A stretch of 64,000 bases of DNA from Phaeovulum vinaykumarii (GTDB lineage: Bacteria > Pseudomonadota > Alphaproteobacteria > Rhodobacterales > Rhodobacteraceae), in assembly GCF_900156695.1 (NCBI RefSeq), contig NZ_FTOM01000001.1:372001-436000 (forward strand). The letters run 5' to 3'. Shown in pieces: positions 36,340-46,264 of the stretch (positions are counted from its first letter, which is position 1; the number at the start of each line of letters is the position of its first letter). The notes below the pieces were generated by a model, which was given only the letters and a program-made list of their open reading frames with translations, searched no databases and was not told the DNA's origin. The translations under genes and the position numbers were made by a program.

Positions 36340-39300
36340 CCGCGCGTTTCAACCTGTCGGAATGGGCGCTTCGGCACCGCTCGATGGTCTGGTTCATGAT
36401 CATCGTGTCGCTGGTGGCGGGCGTTCTGTCCTATTTCAGCCTCGGGCGCGAGGAAGACCCCTCGTTCACCATCAAGATCATGACGATCTCGGCCGCCCTG
36501 CCCGGCGCCACCGCGGAAGAAACCCGCGAACAGGTCACCGACCGGATCGAGAAGAAGCTCCAGGAGCTGCCCAACCTCAAGTTTACCCGCTCGGAAACCT
36601 TCCCCGGCCGCACGCTGGTCTATCTGGAGCTGCGCCCCGAGACCCGCGGCCGCGCCGTTGCCGACACCTGGCAGAAGGTGCGCAACATGATGGGCGACAT
36701 CCGCGGCGACTTCCCCGCAGAATTCGCGGGCTTTTCCTTCAACGACAGTTTCGGCGATGTCTATGGCACGATCTATGCCTTCACCGCCGACGGCTTTTCC
36801 CCGCAGGAGCTGAAGGACCATGTCGAGGCCGCGCGCTCGGCGGTGCTGACGCTGAAGGACGCCGGCAAGGTCGAGCTGATCGGCACGCGCGACCCGGTGG
36901 TTCATGTCGAATTCTCGGCGCGCAAGCTGGCGGCGATGGGGCTGGATCAGGGGGCGGTTCTCGACACGCTGGCCGCACAGAACGCCATCCTGCCCTCGGG
37001 GGTGATCCGCACCCGGACCGAGATGATCGCGGTGCGGCTCTCGGGGCGCTTTGCCTCGGCGGCCGAGCTGGCCTCGGCGCCCCTCAGGGTGGGCGATCGC
37101 TTCTTCACCCTTTCGGATGTGGCCGAGGTCCGCGACGGCTATGACGACCCGCCCGGCGCGCTGTTTCGCTATAACGGCCAGGACGCCATCGCGCTGATCA
37201 TCGGCATGCGCCAGGGCGCCAATATCCTGAAGTTCGGCGAAGACCTGTCGGCGCTGATGGCGCGGGTCGAAGCGGGCCTTCCCCTGGGCATCGAGATCCA
37301 CAAGGTGGCCGACCAGCCAAAGGTGGTCGAGACCTCGGTCGATCACTTCCTCAAGGCGCTGGTCGAGGCCATCGCCATCGTGCTGGCGGTCAGCTTCGTA
37401 TCGCTGGGCTGGCGCGCGGGGCTGGTGGTGTCGATGTCGATCCCGCTGGTGCTGGCGCTGACCTTCGTCATTCTCGACATGATGGGGGTGACGTTGCAGC
37501 GCATCTCGCTGGGGGCGCTTATCATCGCGCTGGGGCTTCTGGTCGATGACGCGATGATCGCCATCGAGACGATGGTGGCGCGGCTCGAGGCGGGCGACGA
37601 TCTGGGCAAGGCGGCCTCGTATGCCTGGACCTCGATCGCCTTCCCGATGCTGACCGGCACGCTGGCCACGGTGGCAGGCTTCATTCCCATCGGCTTCAAC
37701 GCCAGCCAGGCGGGCGAATATACCCAGTCGCTGTTCTACGTTCTGTCGATCTCGCTTCTGCTGTCGTGGATCGTGGCGGTGCTGTTCGCGCCGCTTCTGG
37801 GCGCGACCTTCCTGCCCGCGCGCCTGCCCCATCACGACCCCCGCCCCGGCCGGCTGCGCCGCGTCTTTCACCGCGCGCTGAAGGGGGCGATGCGGGCGCG
37901 CTGGCTGACCATCGGGCTGACGCTGGTGATGTTTGCCACCGCGCTCTGGGGGATGCGCTTCGTTGAACGCCAGTTCTTCCCGGCCTCGGACCGCCCCGAG
38001 CTGCTGATCGACGTGAACCTGCGCCAGAACAGCGCCCTGGCCGCGACCGATGCCGCCATCGCCGATCTGGAACGCTGGCTGCTCGCGCGCCCCGAGGTCG
38101 ACTTCCTGACCGGCTATGTCGGCCGGTCGGCGCCGCGCTTCCTGCTGTCGCTCGATGCGCCGACGCCCGCGCCCTTCATGGGCCAGATCGTGGTGATGAC
38201 CCACGACCTGGAAGCACGCAACCGGCTGCGCGCGGCGCTGGACGCACACGGCGGCCAGACGCCGGGGGTGGATCTCTTCGTGCGCACGCTGGAACTGGGC
38301 CCGCCCGTCGGCAAGCCCGTGCAATACCGTCTGTCGGGCCCCGACCGCGCGGTTCTTCTGGACGAGGCGCGGGCGCTGGCCGCAAGGCTGGCCGATGACG
38401 CGCGGCTGGCCGATATCACGCTGGACGAGGGCGAGCCCGTGCGCGTGGCGCGCGTGATCCTGGATCAGGCGCAGCTGCGCCAGCTGGGGCTGACCCAGCG
38501 CGACGTGGCGCTGGCGCTGCGCACCCTCTATGACGGGACCACGATCACCGAATTGCGCCGCGGGCGCGACCTGATCGACGTGATCGCGCGCGGCCAGTCC
38601 CAGGATCGCAGCTCTATCGCGGCGCTCCAGTCGCTCCAGATCCCCGGCCCGGCGGGGGTGGCGGTGCCGCTCCTGAGCTTTGCGCGCATCGAATGGACGC
38701 TCGAGCCGCCGGTCCTGCACCAGCGCGACCGCGTGCCCACGATCACCGTGCGCGCCAGCGTCAAGGGCGCCGACCAGCCCGCCACGATCACCGCCGAACT
38801 GGCCCCCGAGATCGCGCGCATCGCCGAAACCCTGCCGGCGGGCTATGCCATCACCGCCGGCGGCGTCGCGGAATCGAGCGCCGAGAGCCAGGCCCCCATC
38901 ATCGCCGTGGTTCCGGTGATGCTGCTGGTGCTGCTCAGCATCGTCATGATCCAGATGCAGAGCTTCCGGCTGATGTTCATCGTGCTGGCGGTGGCGCCGC
39001 TGGGGCTGATCGGGGTGGTGGCGGCGCTGGCGCCGACCGGGGCGCCGCTGGGCTTCGTGGCGATCCTGGGCGTGCTGGCGCTGGCCGGCATCTTGATCCG
39101 CAATTCGATCATCCTGATCCACGAGGTCGAAACGCTGGTCCGCGCCGGCAAGACGCGCTGGGAGGCGGTCTTCGAAGCCTCGGACAGCCGCGCCCGCCCG
39201 ATCCTGCTGACGGCGGCCGCAGCCAGCCTGGCGCTGATCCCGATCTCGCGCGAGGTGTTCTGGACACCGATGGCCTTTGCCATGATGGGGGGCATCGTGG

Positions 39301-39389
39301 TCGGCACGCTGATCACGCTGCTGTTTGCGCCGGCGCTTTACTGTGCGGTCTTCCGGGTGCGCCCGCCGGCGCCGGACGCGGGGGGCTGA
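36336..39389 (+). CDS. RND efflux pump inner-membrane transporter
   Basis: A 1017-residue proton-driven pump. It starts HRSMVWFMIIVSLVAGVLSYFSLGREEDPSFTIK, characteristic of the RND family. There is a porter domain after helix 1 and again after helix 7. The central helices include LGALIIALGLLVDDAMIAIETMVARLE, the helix-4 region with the proton-relay aspartates. The C-terminal helices are LLSIVMIQMQSFRLMFIVLAVAPL and PMAFAMMGGIVVGTLITLLFAPALY. Length and symmetry are normal. The substrate is not predictable. Confidence 0.95.
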   Translation: MTARFNLSEWALRHRSMVWFMIIVSLVAGVLSYFSLGREEDPSFTIKIMTISAALPGATAEETREQVTDRIEKKLQELPNLKFTRSETFPGRTLVYLELRPETRGRAVADTWQKVRNMMGDIRGDFPAEFAGFSFNDSFGDVYGTIYAFTADGFSPQELKDHVEAARSAVLTLKDAGKVELIGTRDPVVHVEFSARKLAAMGLDQGAVLDTLAAQNAILPSGVIRTRTEMIAVRLSGRFASAAELASAPLRVGDRFFTLSDVAEVRDGYDDPPGALFRYNGQDAIALIIGMRQGANILKFGEDLSALMARVEAGLPLGIEIHKVADQPKVVETSVDHFLKALVEAIAIVLAVSFVSLGWRAGLVVSMSIPLVLALTFVILDMMGVTLQRISLGALIIALGLLVDDAMIAIETMVARLEAGDDLGKAASYAWTSIAFPMLTGTLATVAGFIPIGFNASQAGEYTQSLFYVLSISLLLSWIVAVLFAPLLGATFLPARLPHHDPRPGRLRRVFHRALKGAMRARWLTIGLTLVMFATALWGMRFVERQFFPASDRPELLIDVNLRQNSALAATDAAIADLERWLLARPEVDFLTGYVGRSAPRFLLSLDAPTPAPFMGQIVVMTHDLEARNRLRAALDAHGGQTPGVDLFVRTLELGPPVGKPVQYRLSGPDRAVLLDEARALAARLADDARLADITLDEGEPVRVARVILDQAQLRQLGLTQRDVALALRTLYDGTTITELRRGRDLIDVIARGQSQDRSSIAALQSLQIPGPAGVAVPLLSFARIEWTLEPPVLHQRDRVPTITVRASVKGADQPATITAELAPEIARIAETLPAGYAITAGGVAESSAESQAPIIAVVPVMLLVLLSIVMIQMQSFRLMFIVLAVAPLGLIGVVAALAPTGAPLGFVAILGVLALAGILIRNSIILIHEVETLVRAGKTRWEAVFEASDSRARPILLTAAAASLALIPISREVFWTPMAFAMMGGIVVGTLITLLFAPALYCAVFRVRPPAPDAGG

Positions 39390-39392
39390 GCC

Positions 39393-40625
39393 TCAACGCG
39401 CCAGCGCCGCCGCAAGCGCGCGGTCGGGAAAGCAGGTCGGCGCGAGACCCTCGCCCTCCTGCCAGCGCCCGATCGCGCGGCGCGTCTTGAAGCCGGGCAG
39501 CCCGTCGACGCCCCCCACGTCATGGCCCCGCGCCACCAGCCCGCGCTGGAGCGCGGCGATCTGGCCCCGGCTGATCCGGTCAAGGGGCGCCCAGGGCGCG
39601 CGGAACGCGCCTGCGCCAAAGGCGATGCGGTCGCCGACATGGCCCACGAACAGCGCATAGAGATCGCTGGTGTTGTAGTCCTTGAGCACGAAGAAATTGG
39701 GCGTGACCAGAAAGGCCGGGCCCCGCCGACCGGCGGGCAGCATCAGGAACATCGGCCCGCGGCGCTCGGCGGCGGGGAAGGGCCGGCCCGAGACGCGGGC
39801 GATCCCCATCGCCTCCCATGCGGCCAGCGGCCGGCCCTGATCGGGCCCCTCGAGCGTGCACGACACCCCCGCGGGCAGGGTGACCTCATAGCCCCAGTCG
39901 CGCCCGGCCACCCAACCGTGATCGGCCAGATAGCGCGCGATCGAGGCGATGGTGTCGGCCGCCGAGGTCCAGATATCGGCGCGCCCGTCGCCGTCGCCAT
40001 CGGCGGCATGGGCCAGATAGCTCGAGGGCATGAATTGCGGCTGGCCCATCGCGCCGGCCCAGCTGCTCTTCATCGCCGCGCGCGGCACCGGCCCGCGGGC
40101 CAGAACCTTGAGCGCGGCAATCAACTCGCCCCGGTAATAGGCCGCGCGCGGGTCCAGAAAGGCGCGCGTGGCCAGCACCCGGAACAGGTCATGCGGGATC
40201 GCGGCGGCGCCATAGGCGCTTTCGCGGCCCCAGATGGCCAGGACGATGTGCCCCGGAACGCCCGTGCGCCGCTCGGCTGCGGCAAGCGCAACCGCGTGCC
40301 GCGCCGCCATGCGCCGGCCCGTGGCCGCTGCCCCCTCGACCGCGGCGCGCCGGAAATAGGCCGCCGGGGCGCTGAATTCGGCCTGATGCTGGCGCGCGGG
40401 GCCCGGCGTTCCGGGCAGGGCCAGCCCCGGCAGATCAAGGTCCGGACGTGCGCCCGCAAGGGCTGCCTCGAAGATCGCGCGCGGCACGCCTTCGGCGCGC
40501 GCCTGCGGCCAGATCTCGGACGCCAGAAAACCCTGGAACTGGCGCGCAAGCGCAGCACGGTCCTGCGCCGCCACCGGCGCGCCCCAAAGCGCAAGGACCA
40601 CAAGAACCAGCAGGGCACGCAGCAT
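39393..40625 (-). CDS. Lytic murein transglycosylase (MltB family) with peptidoglycan-binding domain
   Basis: A 410-residue periplasmic enzyme that cleaves the MurNAc-GlcNAc bond. The start ATG 40623-40625 gives a signal peptide (MLRALLVLVVLALWGAPVAAQD). The catalytic domain contains VPGHIVLAIWGRESAYG with the catalytic Glu, then SSWAGAMGQPQFMPSSYL and DIWTSAADTIASIARYL. The C-terminal SRGQIAALQRGLVARGHDVGGVDGLPGFKTRRAIGRWQ is a PG_binding_1 domain. It is convergent with the RND pump (3-bp gap). Confidence 0.94.
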   Translation of the reverse strand: MLRALLVLVVLALWGAPVAAQDRAALARQFQGFLASEIWPQARAEGVPRAIFEAALAGARPDLDLPGLALPGTPGPARQHQAEFSAPAAYFRRAAVEGAAATGRRMAARHAVALAAAERRTGVPGHIVLAIWGRESAYGAAAIPHDLFRVLATRAFLDPRAAYYRGELIAALKVLARGPVPRAAMKSSWAGAMGQPQFMPSSYLAHAADGDGDGRADIWTSAADTIASIARYLADHGWVAGRDWGYEVTLPAGVSCTLEGPDQGRPLAAWEAMGIARVSGRPFPAAERRGPMFLMLPAGRRGPAFLVTPNFFVLKDYNTSDLYALFVGHVGDRIAFGAGAFRAPWAPLDRISRGQIAALQRGLVARGHDVGGVDGLPGFKTRRAIGRWQEGEGLAPTCFPDRALAAALAR

Positions 40626-40761
40626 GGGCTTTCTCCGACGGGGCAGGACAGGGCAGAGGGGACCGGGCAGACAGGATCGGGCAGACGGGATCGGGGCCAG
40701 CCTAGCACCCGAAGGGCGCCGCCCGGCAAGCCTTTTGCCCCGCCCCCTGGACGCCCCCCCC

Positions 40762-41217
40762 TCAGAGACCGCGCAGCGCCCGCCCCAGCTCGCGGTCGAG
40801 CACCTGGAGAAACCGCGCCCGGTCGGCACGGGTAAAGCCCCCACCGCCGCCGCGCAGGAACGGATCGGCCGCGCGCAGATCCTGCATCAGGTCGCGCGTG
40901 GCCAGCCGCGCGCCGATATTGGCCGCGCTCAGCACCTCGCCGTCATGGCCCAGCACCCGCGCCCCGGCCTTGAGGCAGCGATCCGCCAGCGGCAGATCCG
41001 CCGTCACCACCATATCGCCCGGCCCGCAATGTTCGGCGATCCAGCGGTCGGCGGCGTCAAGCCCCTCGTCCACGATCACCAGCGACACCAGCGGGTTGGC
41101 CGACGGCCGCAGCCCACCGTTGCACACCAGCACCATCGGCACGCGCAGCCGCGTGGCCACGCGCTCGGCCTCGGCCTTGACCGGGCAGGCATCGGCGTCG
41201 ATGAAAAGCGTGCTCAT
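40762..41217 (-). CDS. UPF0178 (YaiI/YqxD, DUF188) protein
   Basis: A 151-residue protein of the DUF188 family, probably a PIN-like nuclease fold. It has [17 protein letters not shown] at the start, [26 protein letters not shown] in the middle, and a [21 protein letters not shown] tail. The function is uncharacterised. Its ATG overlaps the stop of the upstream gene as ATGA; it is the last gene of the waaA operon. Confidence 0.92.
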   Translation of the reverse strand: MSTLFIDADACPVKAEAERVATRLRVPMVLVCNGGLRPSANPLVSLVIVDEGLDAADRWIAEHCGPGDMVVTADLPLADRCLKAGARVLGHDGEVLSAANIGARLATRDLMQDLRAADPFLRGGGGGFTRADRARFLQVLDRELGRALRGL

Positions 41218-41633
41218 GTGTCCTCTCCGTCCGCGGCCAGGCCCGCGTCAAGCCCCCGCGCCGCAAGATACTGGCGCACCGCCTGCTGGACATGGCGAAA
41301 ACGGTCGCCGCCCAGATGCTTGCCGCCATACCAGCGCACGACCACCACGACATGATCGTGCAGCCCCGCGCGTTCGAGCATGCGCAGGATCACCATTCCC
41401 GCGCCGCTTTCGCCGTCGTCATCCTTGATCGGGCCTTCCGCGGTGCTGAGCAGACCCCAGCTGCGATGCGTGGCCCGCGCGATCTTCTTGCGCCGGCGGA
41501 GCGCGGCCAGATGGGCGCGCGCCGCGGCCTGATCGCGCGCCGGCGCCCCGGCCACCGCATAGCGCGAGCCGCGGTCGCTGAGCACGTTCTCGATCACCAG
41601 AAGGCCGTCGGGGTCGGTGTCGGGACCGCTCAT
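41214..41633 (-). CDS. IMPACT/YigZ-family protein (UPF0029)
   Basis: A 139-residue protein with [27 protein letters not shown], then [50 protein letters not shown]. The 'DDGEP-like' box and 'VVVVRYFGGxxLG' are the hallmarks of the YigZ/IMPACT family, linked to translation regulation. The start ATG 41631-41633 overlaps the M20 gene stop (ATGA). Confidence 0.92.
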   Translation of the reverse strand: MSGPDTDPDGLLVIENVLSDRGSRYAVAGAPARDQAAARAHLAALRRRKKIARATHRSWGLLSTAEGPIKDDDGESGAGMVILRMLERAGLHDHVVVVVRWYGGKHLGGDRFRHVQQAVRQYLAARGLDAGLAADGEDT

Positions 41634-42814
41634 GCCGGCCCCGCGTCGTCTTCGGGCAGGCCCAGGCTGGCGGCCACCGCGCCCAGAAACAGCGCCGCGC
41701 CGGGGGCGATCAGCGCATCGGGAAAGTCGTAATCGGGGTTGTGGAGCTGCGGGTGGGTCTCGCCCGCGCCCAGGATGGCCAGCGCCGCGGGCGCGACCGC
41801 GCCGAACCGGCCGAAATCCTCGGACCAGCGCATGGGGCCCAGGCCTTCGATCACCGGCAGGCCGGCCTTGGCGCAAGGCGCGCGCCATTCGGCGATCAGG
41901 CCGGGATCATTGGTGCAGGCGGCGAAATCGTCGTGCCAGGACAGCGTGGGACACAGGCCGTCAGCGGCGGCCTCGGCGCGGATCAGGGCCTCGGCCTCGG
42001 CGCACAGGCGCGCCATCCCGGCATCCTCGAGGCTGCGCAGCGTCACCATCAGCCGCGCCGTGCCGGGGCTGATGCCAAAGCTCGGCACGCCCAGCGCGGC
42101 ATGGGTGATCGTGGCCAGCCGAAAGCCCGGCGCCAGGGCGCCGCCCGCCGGATGGCCCGTGCCCAGCGCCGTCAGCGCCGGGATCAGCCGCGCCAGCGCG
42201 CCCGCGGGCGAACGCCCCGTCTCGGGCATCGAGGCATGCGCCGTGCGCCCCGCAAGCGTGATCTCGAGCCCGCGCGAGGCACAGCACATCGGCCCCGCGA
42301 CCAACCCGACATGGCCCAGCGGCAGCCCCGGCAGGTTATGGAGCGCCAGCACCCGGTCGGGCGCCAACGCCGCAAAGCGCGGGTCCGCCAGCACCGCCGC
42401 CGCGCCCTGCCCGGTTTCCTCGGCCGGCTGGAACAGCAAGACCACACGCCCGCGCAGGGGCGGCCTGCGCGCCAGAACGCGCGCCACGGCGCACAGGATC
42501 GCCATATGCCCATCGTGGCCGCACAGATGCCCCCGGCCCGGCACGCGGCTCGCATGGGGGACATCGTTCGTCTCGGGGATCGGCAGGGCGTCGAGTTCGG
42601 CGCGCAGCATCAGCGTGGGGCCGGGGGCCGCGCCCTCGAAAACCGCCGCAAGCCCCGTGCCCCCCAGCCCCTCGATCAGCTGCGCGGGGCCAAGCGGCGC
42701 CAGAAAGGCCCCAAGACGCGCCGCGGTCGGACCTTCATCGCCCGAAAGATCAGGGGCGGCATGAAGTGCGTGGCGCAGCGCGGTCAGATCGTGAAGATCG
42801 TCGGGGCCAAGCAT
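41630..42814 (-). CDS. M20-family amidohydrolase (M20D)
   Basis: A 394-residue metal-dependent hydrolase of the amidohydrolase/carboxypeptidase group, removing acyl or amino acid groups. Metal-ligand motifs are GHLCGHDGHMAILCAVARVL, FQPAEETGQGA, then ALHNLPGLPLG and AGRTAHASMPETG in the dimerisation insert. A late SEDFGRFGAVAP carries the last metal ligand region. It lies between waaA and the yigZ-like gene; the substrate is unknown. Confidence 0.92.
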   Translation of the reverse strand: MLGPDDLHDLTALRHALHAAPDLSGDEGPTAARLGAFLAPLGPAQLIEGLGGTGLAAVFEGAAPGPTLMLRAELDALPIPETNDVPHASRVPGRGHLCGHDGHMAILCAVARVLARRPPLRGRVVLLFQPAEETGQGAAAVLADPRFAALAPDRVLALHNLPGLPLGHVGLVAGPMCCASRGLEITLAGRTAHASMPETGRSPAGALARLIPALTALGTGHPAGGALAPGFRLATITHAALGVPSFGISPGTARLMVTLRSLEDAGMARLCAEAEALIRAEAAADGLCPTLSWHDDFAACTNDPGLIAEWRAPCAKAGLPVIEGLGPMRWSEDFGRFGAVAPAALAILGAGETHPQLHNPDYDFPDALIAPGAALFLGAVAASLGLPEDDAGPA

Positions 42815-42857
42815 GTCCGTCTTCCTTTCTTCTGTGCGCGGCCAAAACGGGGGGACC

Positions 42858-44177
42858 TCAGCGGGGGGACAAGCTGGCTGCGATCAGCGCGGCGGTCGCG
42901 GCCAGCGGGTCGGTCTCGGCGGCCAGCACCGCGCGCGCCTGCGCCACCATCTGCGCGCGCGCCGCCCCATCGGCGCCCAGATCGGCCACGGCGGCGGCCA
43001 GCGCGGCGGGGCTATCGACGCAGCGCGCGCCGCCTGCGGCGTCCAGCCGGGCATAGAGATCGGCGAAATTCGACACCATCGGGCCATGCAGGATGGCCGC
43101 GCCATGGAGCGCGGGTTCATAGGCATTATGCCCGCCCACCGCCACCAGCGAGCCGCCGATGAACGCCACCGGCGACAGATCGAACCACAGCCCCATCTCG
43201 CCCAGCGTGTCGGCCAGATAGATATCGGTGTCGGGGCCCGGATCCTGTCCCAGGGCGCGTTGCGCCACGCGCAGGCCGCGCGCAGACAGCTCGGCGCGCA
43301 GGGCCGGGCCGCGTTCGGGGTGGCGCGGCGCCAGGATCAGAAGCGGGCCGGGGCGGGACGACCGCGCGCCCATCGACTGCGCGCCCGCGGCAAGCGCCTC
43401 TGCGATCAGGGCTTCCTCGCCGGGGTGGGTCGAGGCCGCAAGCCAGCAGGGGCGCCCCCCCAGACAGGCCGCCAGCCGCGCCTTCTCGGTTTCATCGACC
43501 GGCAACCGACCCGCCGCGCTCTTGAGCGCGCCCACGACATGGAGCCGGTCCGCAGGCACCCCAAGCGCCCCCAGCCGCGCCGCGGTGGCCGCATCGGGCA
43601 CGGTGATCGCGCGGAACCGGCCCAGCAGCGCGCGCGCCGTCGCCGGCACCCGCGCCCAGGCCCGCGCCGAACGGTCCGAGATGCGCGCATTGACCAGAAG
43701 AAGCGGGATGCCGCGCGCCGCGACCGCCCGCAGAAGCCGCGGCCAGAATTCGCTTTCGACCATCACCGCCACATCCGGGCGCCAATGATCGAGAAACCGC
43801 GCCAGCGCCCCCGGCAGATCAAGCGGCGCGAACTGGTGGATCACGCCTTCGGGCGCGCGCGCCGCCAGAAGACGCGCCGAAGTCAGCGTGCCCGTGGTCA
43901 GGAGAACCTGCGCGCGCCCCTCCGCGCCGCCCGGCGCCACCAGACGTTCGAGCAGCGGCAGCACCGACAGGCTTTCGCCCACGCTGACGGCATGGACCCA
44001 GATCAGCCGCCCCCGCGGGCGCGGGTGCGAGGCCTGCCCCAGCTTCTCGGGCCAGCGGTCGGGGTCTTCCTTGCCCGCCGCCAGACGCCGGCGCAGCAGC
44101 AGCGGCGCGAACGGCGCCAGCGCCCGGCTGAGCAGATCATAGCCGGCAAGAAGGGCGGTCGAACGGGTGTCGGTCAT
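42858..44177 (-). CDS. waaA: 3-deoxy-D-manno-octulosonic acid (Kdo) transferase
   Basis: A 439-residue GT-B glycosyltransferase that adds Kdo to lipid A precursor in LPS synthesis, anchored at the inner membrane. It has an N-terminal hydrophobic LLAGYDLLSRALAPFAPLLL, the conserved KEDPDRWPEKLGQ box with the catalytic Glu, LIWVHAVSVGESLSVLPLL, and FWPRLLRAVAARGIPLLLVNARIS. A C-terminal nucleotide-sugar region (SPVAFIGGSLVAVGGHNAYEPALHGAAILHGP) is also present. The start ATG is 44175-44177; the frame upstream of it is noise. Confidence 0.95.
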   Translation of the reverse strand: MTDTRSTALLAGYDLLSRALAPFAPLLLRRRLAAGKEDPDRWPEKLGQASHPRPRGRLIWVHAVSVGESLSVLPLLERLVAPGGAEGRAQVLLTTGTLTSARLLAARAPEGVIHQFAPLDLPGALARFLDHWRPDVAVMVESEFWPRLLRAVAARGIPLLLVNARISDRSARAWARVPATARALLGRFRAITVPDAATAARLGALGVPADRLHVVGALKSAAGRLPVDETEKARLAACLGGRPCWLAASTHPGEEALIAEALAAGAQSMGARSSRPGPLLILAPRHPERGPALRAELSARGLRVAQRALGQDPGPDTDIYLADTLGEMGLWFDLSPVAFIGGSLVAVGGHNAYEPALHGAAILHGPMVSNFADLYARLDAAGGARCVDSPAALAAAVADLGADGAARAQMVAQARAVLAAETDPLAATAALIAASLSPR

Positions 44178-44232
44178 GCGTGTCCTGACTGCGGCGCGGC
44201 GGTTGTTCTGCGCGACGGGGCCATGGCGGGGC

Positions 44233-45288
44233 TCAGAGCGCGGCCATCGTGGCCTCGATCGCGTCGCAGGCCTTCTCGATATTGGCGGCGACATCGCCGT
44301 AATGGGCCTGAACGCCTGCGATATCGGCGCGTTCGGGGGCGGCGAAGAAGGTCTCGAGCGCGTCCATCCCGTCGATATTGGGCAGGTTGCGGAACACCGG
44401 CTGGTCGTTTTCATAGATCGCCGTGGGCCGGTTCATGTAGACGCTGTCCAGCACCGCGGTCGAGGCGGTCGAGACGCACATGTCGGCCAGCCCCAGCACA
44501 TCGGTGATCGACATGCCGCGCAAAGGCCCCTTGTAGGCATGCGAGAAGACGACATTGCCCACATCGGCCAGCGCGCGGTCGTGGTGTTCGTAAAGCGCAC
44601 GCACCTTGCCGCGGTGGCTGCGGATGATGATGCGGTCGCTCGGATGGGCGGCGGCAAAGCGCGCCACGAGGTCGTAGAAGCGGGCCACGTCCTCTTCGCC
44701 GTAGCGGCCCGCCCAGCGGAAGGAATGGCAAAAGAGGATCGTGCGCGCGCCCTGGAACAGCGCCCCCTTCGGCGGGCGCGGCGCAAAGAGAAGCGGCTTG
44801 ATGAAGCCCACCGGCACGGTCCTGGCGCGCGTCTCGGGCGACAGGATCTCGGGAATGATCAGGTCTTCGAAGGTCAGCAGCAGCCGCGAGCGATAGTCGA
44901 TGCCGCGCGGGTCCGTGGCCAGGTTCAGCTTGCCCTGCATCACCCCGTGCTGGACGAAGATCGTGGGCAGGTCGAGATCCAGCATGGCCAGGCTGCGCGG
45001 CCGGGTCGAGCTGTTGTCCATGGTGGGATCGACCATGGTGATGGCGCAATCGCCGCGCCGCAGCCAGGATTTCGGGAACAGCTTCAGCCAGCGGCTGGGG
45101 CGCACGGTGAGGTCAAGCCCCGAGGCCGCCACCAGCGGGCGCAGGCGCGGTTCGCGGCGCAGCACCTCGGAGGGCGAGAAGCAGACCGGCGTGACCCGCC
45201 CGCGCGCCTGCAACCGGCAGGCGATGGTGAACAGCGCCTCGTATTCCGGCAGCCCGTTGAAGAAGAACAGAAGACGCGGCTTTGCCAT
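44233..45288 (-). CDS. GT-B-type surface polysaccharide glycosyltransferase
   Basis: A 351-residue protein with a Rossmann-like start (RLLFFFNGLPEYEALFTIACRLQ), IFVQHGVMQGKLN, GARTILFCHSFRW, and a donor-site-like MSITDVLGLADMCVSTASTAVLDSVYMNRPTAIYE. The 'D..STA..D....RPT' layout is shared by CDP-glycerol and capsule-type transferases. The sugar and acceptor are unknown. It lies between a methyltransferase and waaA in one minus-strand run. Confidence 0.8.
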   Translation of the reverse strand: MAKPRLLFFFNGLPEYEALFTIACRLQARGRVTPVCFSPSEVLRREPRLRPLVAASGLDLTVRPSRWLKLFPKSWLRRGDCAITMVDPTMDNSSTRPRSLAMLDLDLPTIFVQHGVMQGKLNLATDPRGIDYRSRLLLTFEDLIIPEILSPETRARTVPVGFIKPLLFAPRPPKGALFQGARTILFCHSFRWAGRYGEEDVARFYDLVARFAAAHPSDRIIIRSHRGKVRALYEHHDRALADVGNVVFSHAYKGPLRGMSITDVLGLADMCVSTASTAVLDSVYMNRPTAIYENDQPVFRNLPNIDGMDALETFFAAPERADIAGVQAHYGDVAANIEKACDAIEATMAAL

Positions 45289-45303
45289 GTGATCCGGCCC
45301 CGC

Positions 45304-46002
45304 TCAGCCCTTGCGGCGGGCGCAGAAGACATGCCAGTGATAGGCCAGCCCGAACCATTCCATGTCCAGATCGGCATGGCAGAAGGTGTCGAATTCGCCG
45401 GCGAAGGCGGCTTCGAGATCGGCGCGGTCTTCCATGCAACGCATGATCTCGCCGTTGCGGCCGCCGTCGAAGTAATCGTCCATGATGACGCGATAGCCGG
45501 GGCGGGCCTCGACGGGCACGCTGTTGCGGAAGATGAAGCTGGTCTTCTTGGGGATCGAGGCCACGATCCAGCCGCCGGGCCGGAGCACGCGGGCCATCTC
45601 GGAGACGTGGTCGTCGAAGGTCATGCCGCCCAGCGACATGTAATAGCAGCTGTTCCAGGTCATCAGGCGGTCGAAGCTGGCCGTGTCGAAGGGCAGCGCG
45701 CCGGCATGGCCCGTGCGGATGTCGGCCGGCACGCCATAGCCCGCCATGCGCGTGCGCAGCACCTCGCAGATCGCGTCGGTGATCTCGACCGCCGAGACGG
45801 AAAAGCCCAGCCCGTGGAAGAACGGCAGGTGGCGCCCGTCGCCGCAGCCCACGTCCAGGATCGACAGCCCCGCATGCGCGCGCGGCATCTGCAATTCGGG
45901 AAAGCGGCCCTTGAAGATGCGGATGACGCCCTCGGCGGGATAGGCCATCTCGGCCTGCGCAAGGTAGAGCTTGTCCCAGGCCTTGTCCGATTGATACGCC
46001 AT
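45304..46002 (-). CDS. SAM-dependent methyltransferase
   Basis: A 232-residue class I methyltransferase. Motif I is LSILDVGCGDGRHLPFF, followed by VSAVEITDAICEVLR and the motif IV region SFDRLMTWNSCYYMS. Later text is MARVLRPGGWIVASIP. ATG 46000-46002 follows GGAGGGG. It is the first gene of the minus-strand surface-glycan run and is divergent from the aldolase operon; it probably methylates a sugar or lipid-linked intermediate. Confidence 0.88.
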   Translation of the reverse strand: MAYQSDKAWDKLYLAQAEMAYPAEGVIRIFKGRFPELQMPRAHAGLSILDVGCGDGRHLPFFHGLGFSVSAVEITDAICEVLRTRMAGYGVPADIRTGHAGALPFDTASFDRLMTWNSCYYMSLGGMTFDDHVSEMARVLRPGGWIVASIPKKTSFIFRNSVPVEARPGYRVIMDDYFDGGRNGEIMRCMEDRADLEAAFAGEFDTFCHADLDMEWFGLAYHWHVFCARRKG

Positions 46003-46264
46003 TGCTGCCCCTCCGCTATGGACCCTGCCCCGATCCTTACGGCGCTTTGGGCAACCAGCACAAGACTTGCCGCCCTTCGGCGCGGGCTCTGGCGCCCTTC
46101 GGCGCGGGGCTGGCCGCCGCGCCCGCGGCCCCGCGTGCAATTGCGCCGCGGGGCAAATATGCCTATGTGTCGGGGCGTCCCCCGGCCGCCGCGCGGCGGG
46201 CAGAGGACAGGCCGGAACGGGGCCGGCGGGGCCTTTGGGGCCGGGCAAGAACGGGGGGACGGGC

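Noticed and set aside
35019-39122. 1367-codon minus-strand ORF opposite the RND genes
   Set aside because: It is a shadow frame; the RND adaptor and pump motifs are on the plus strand.
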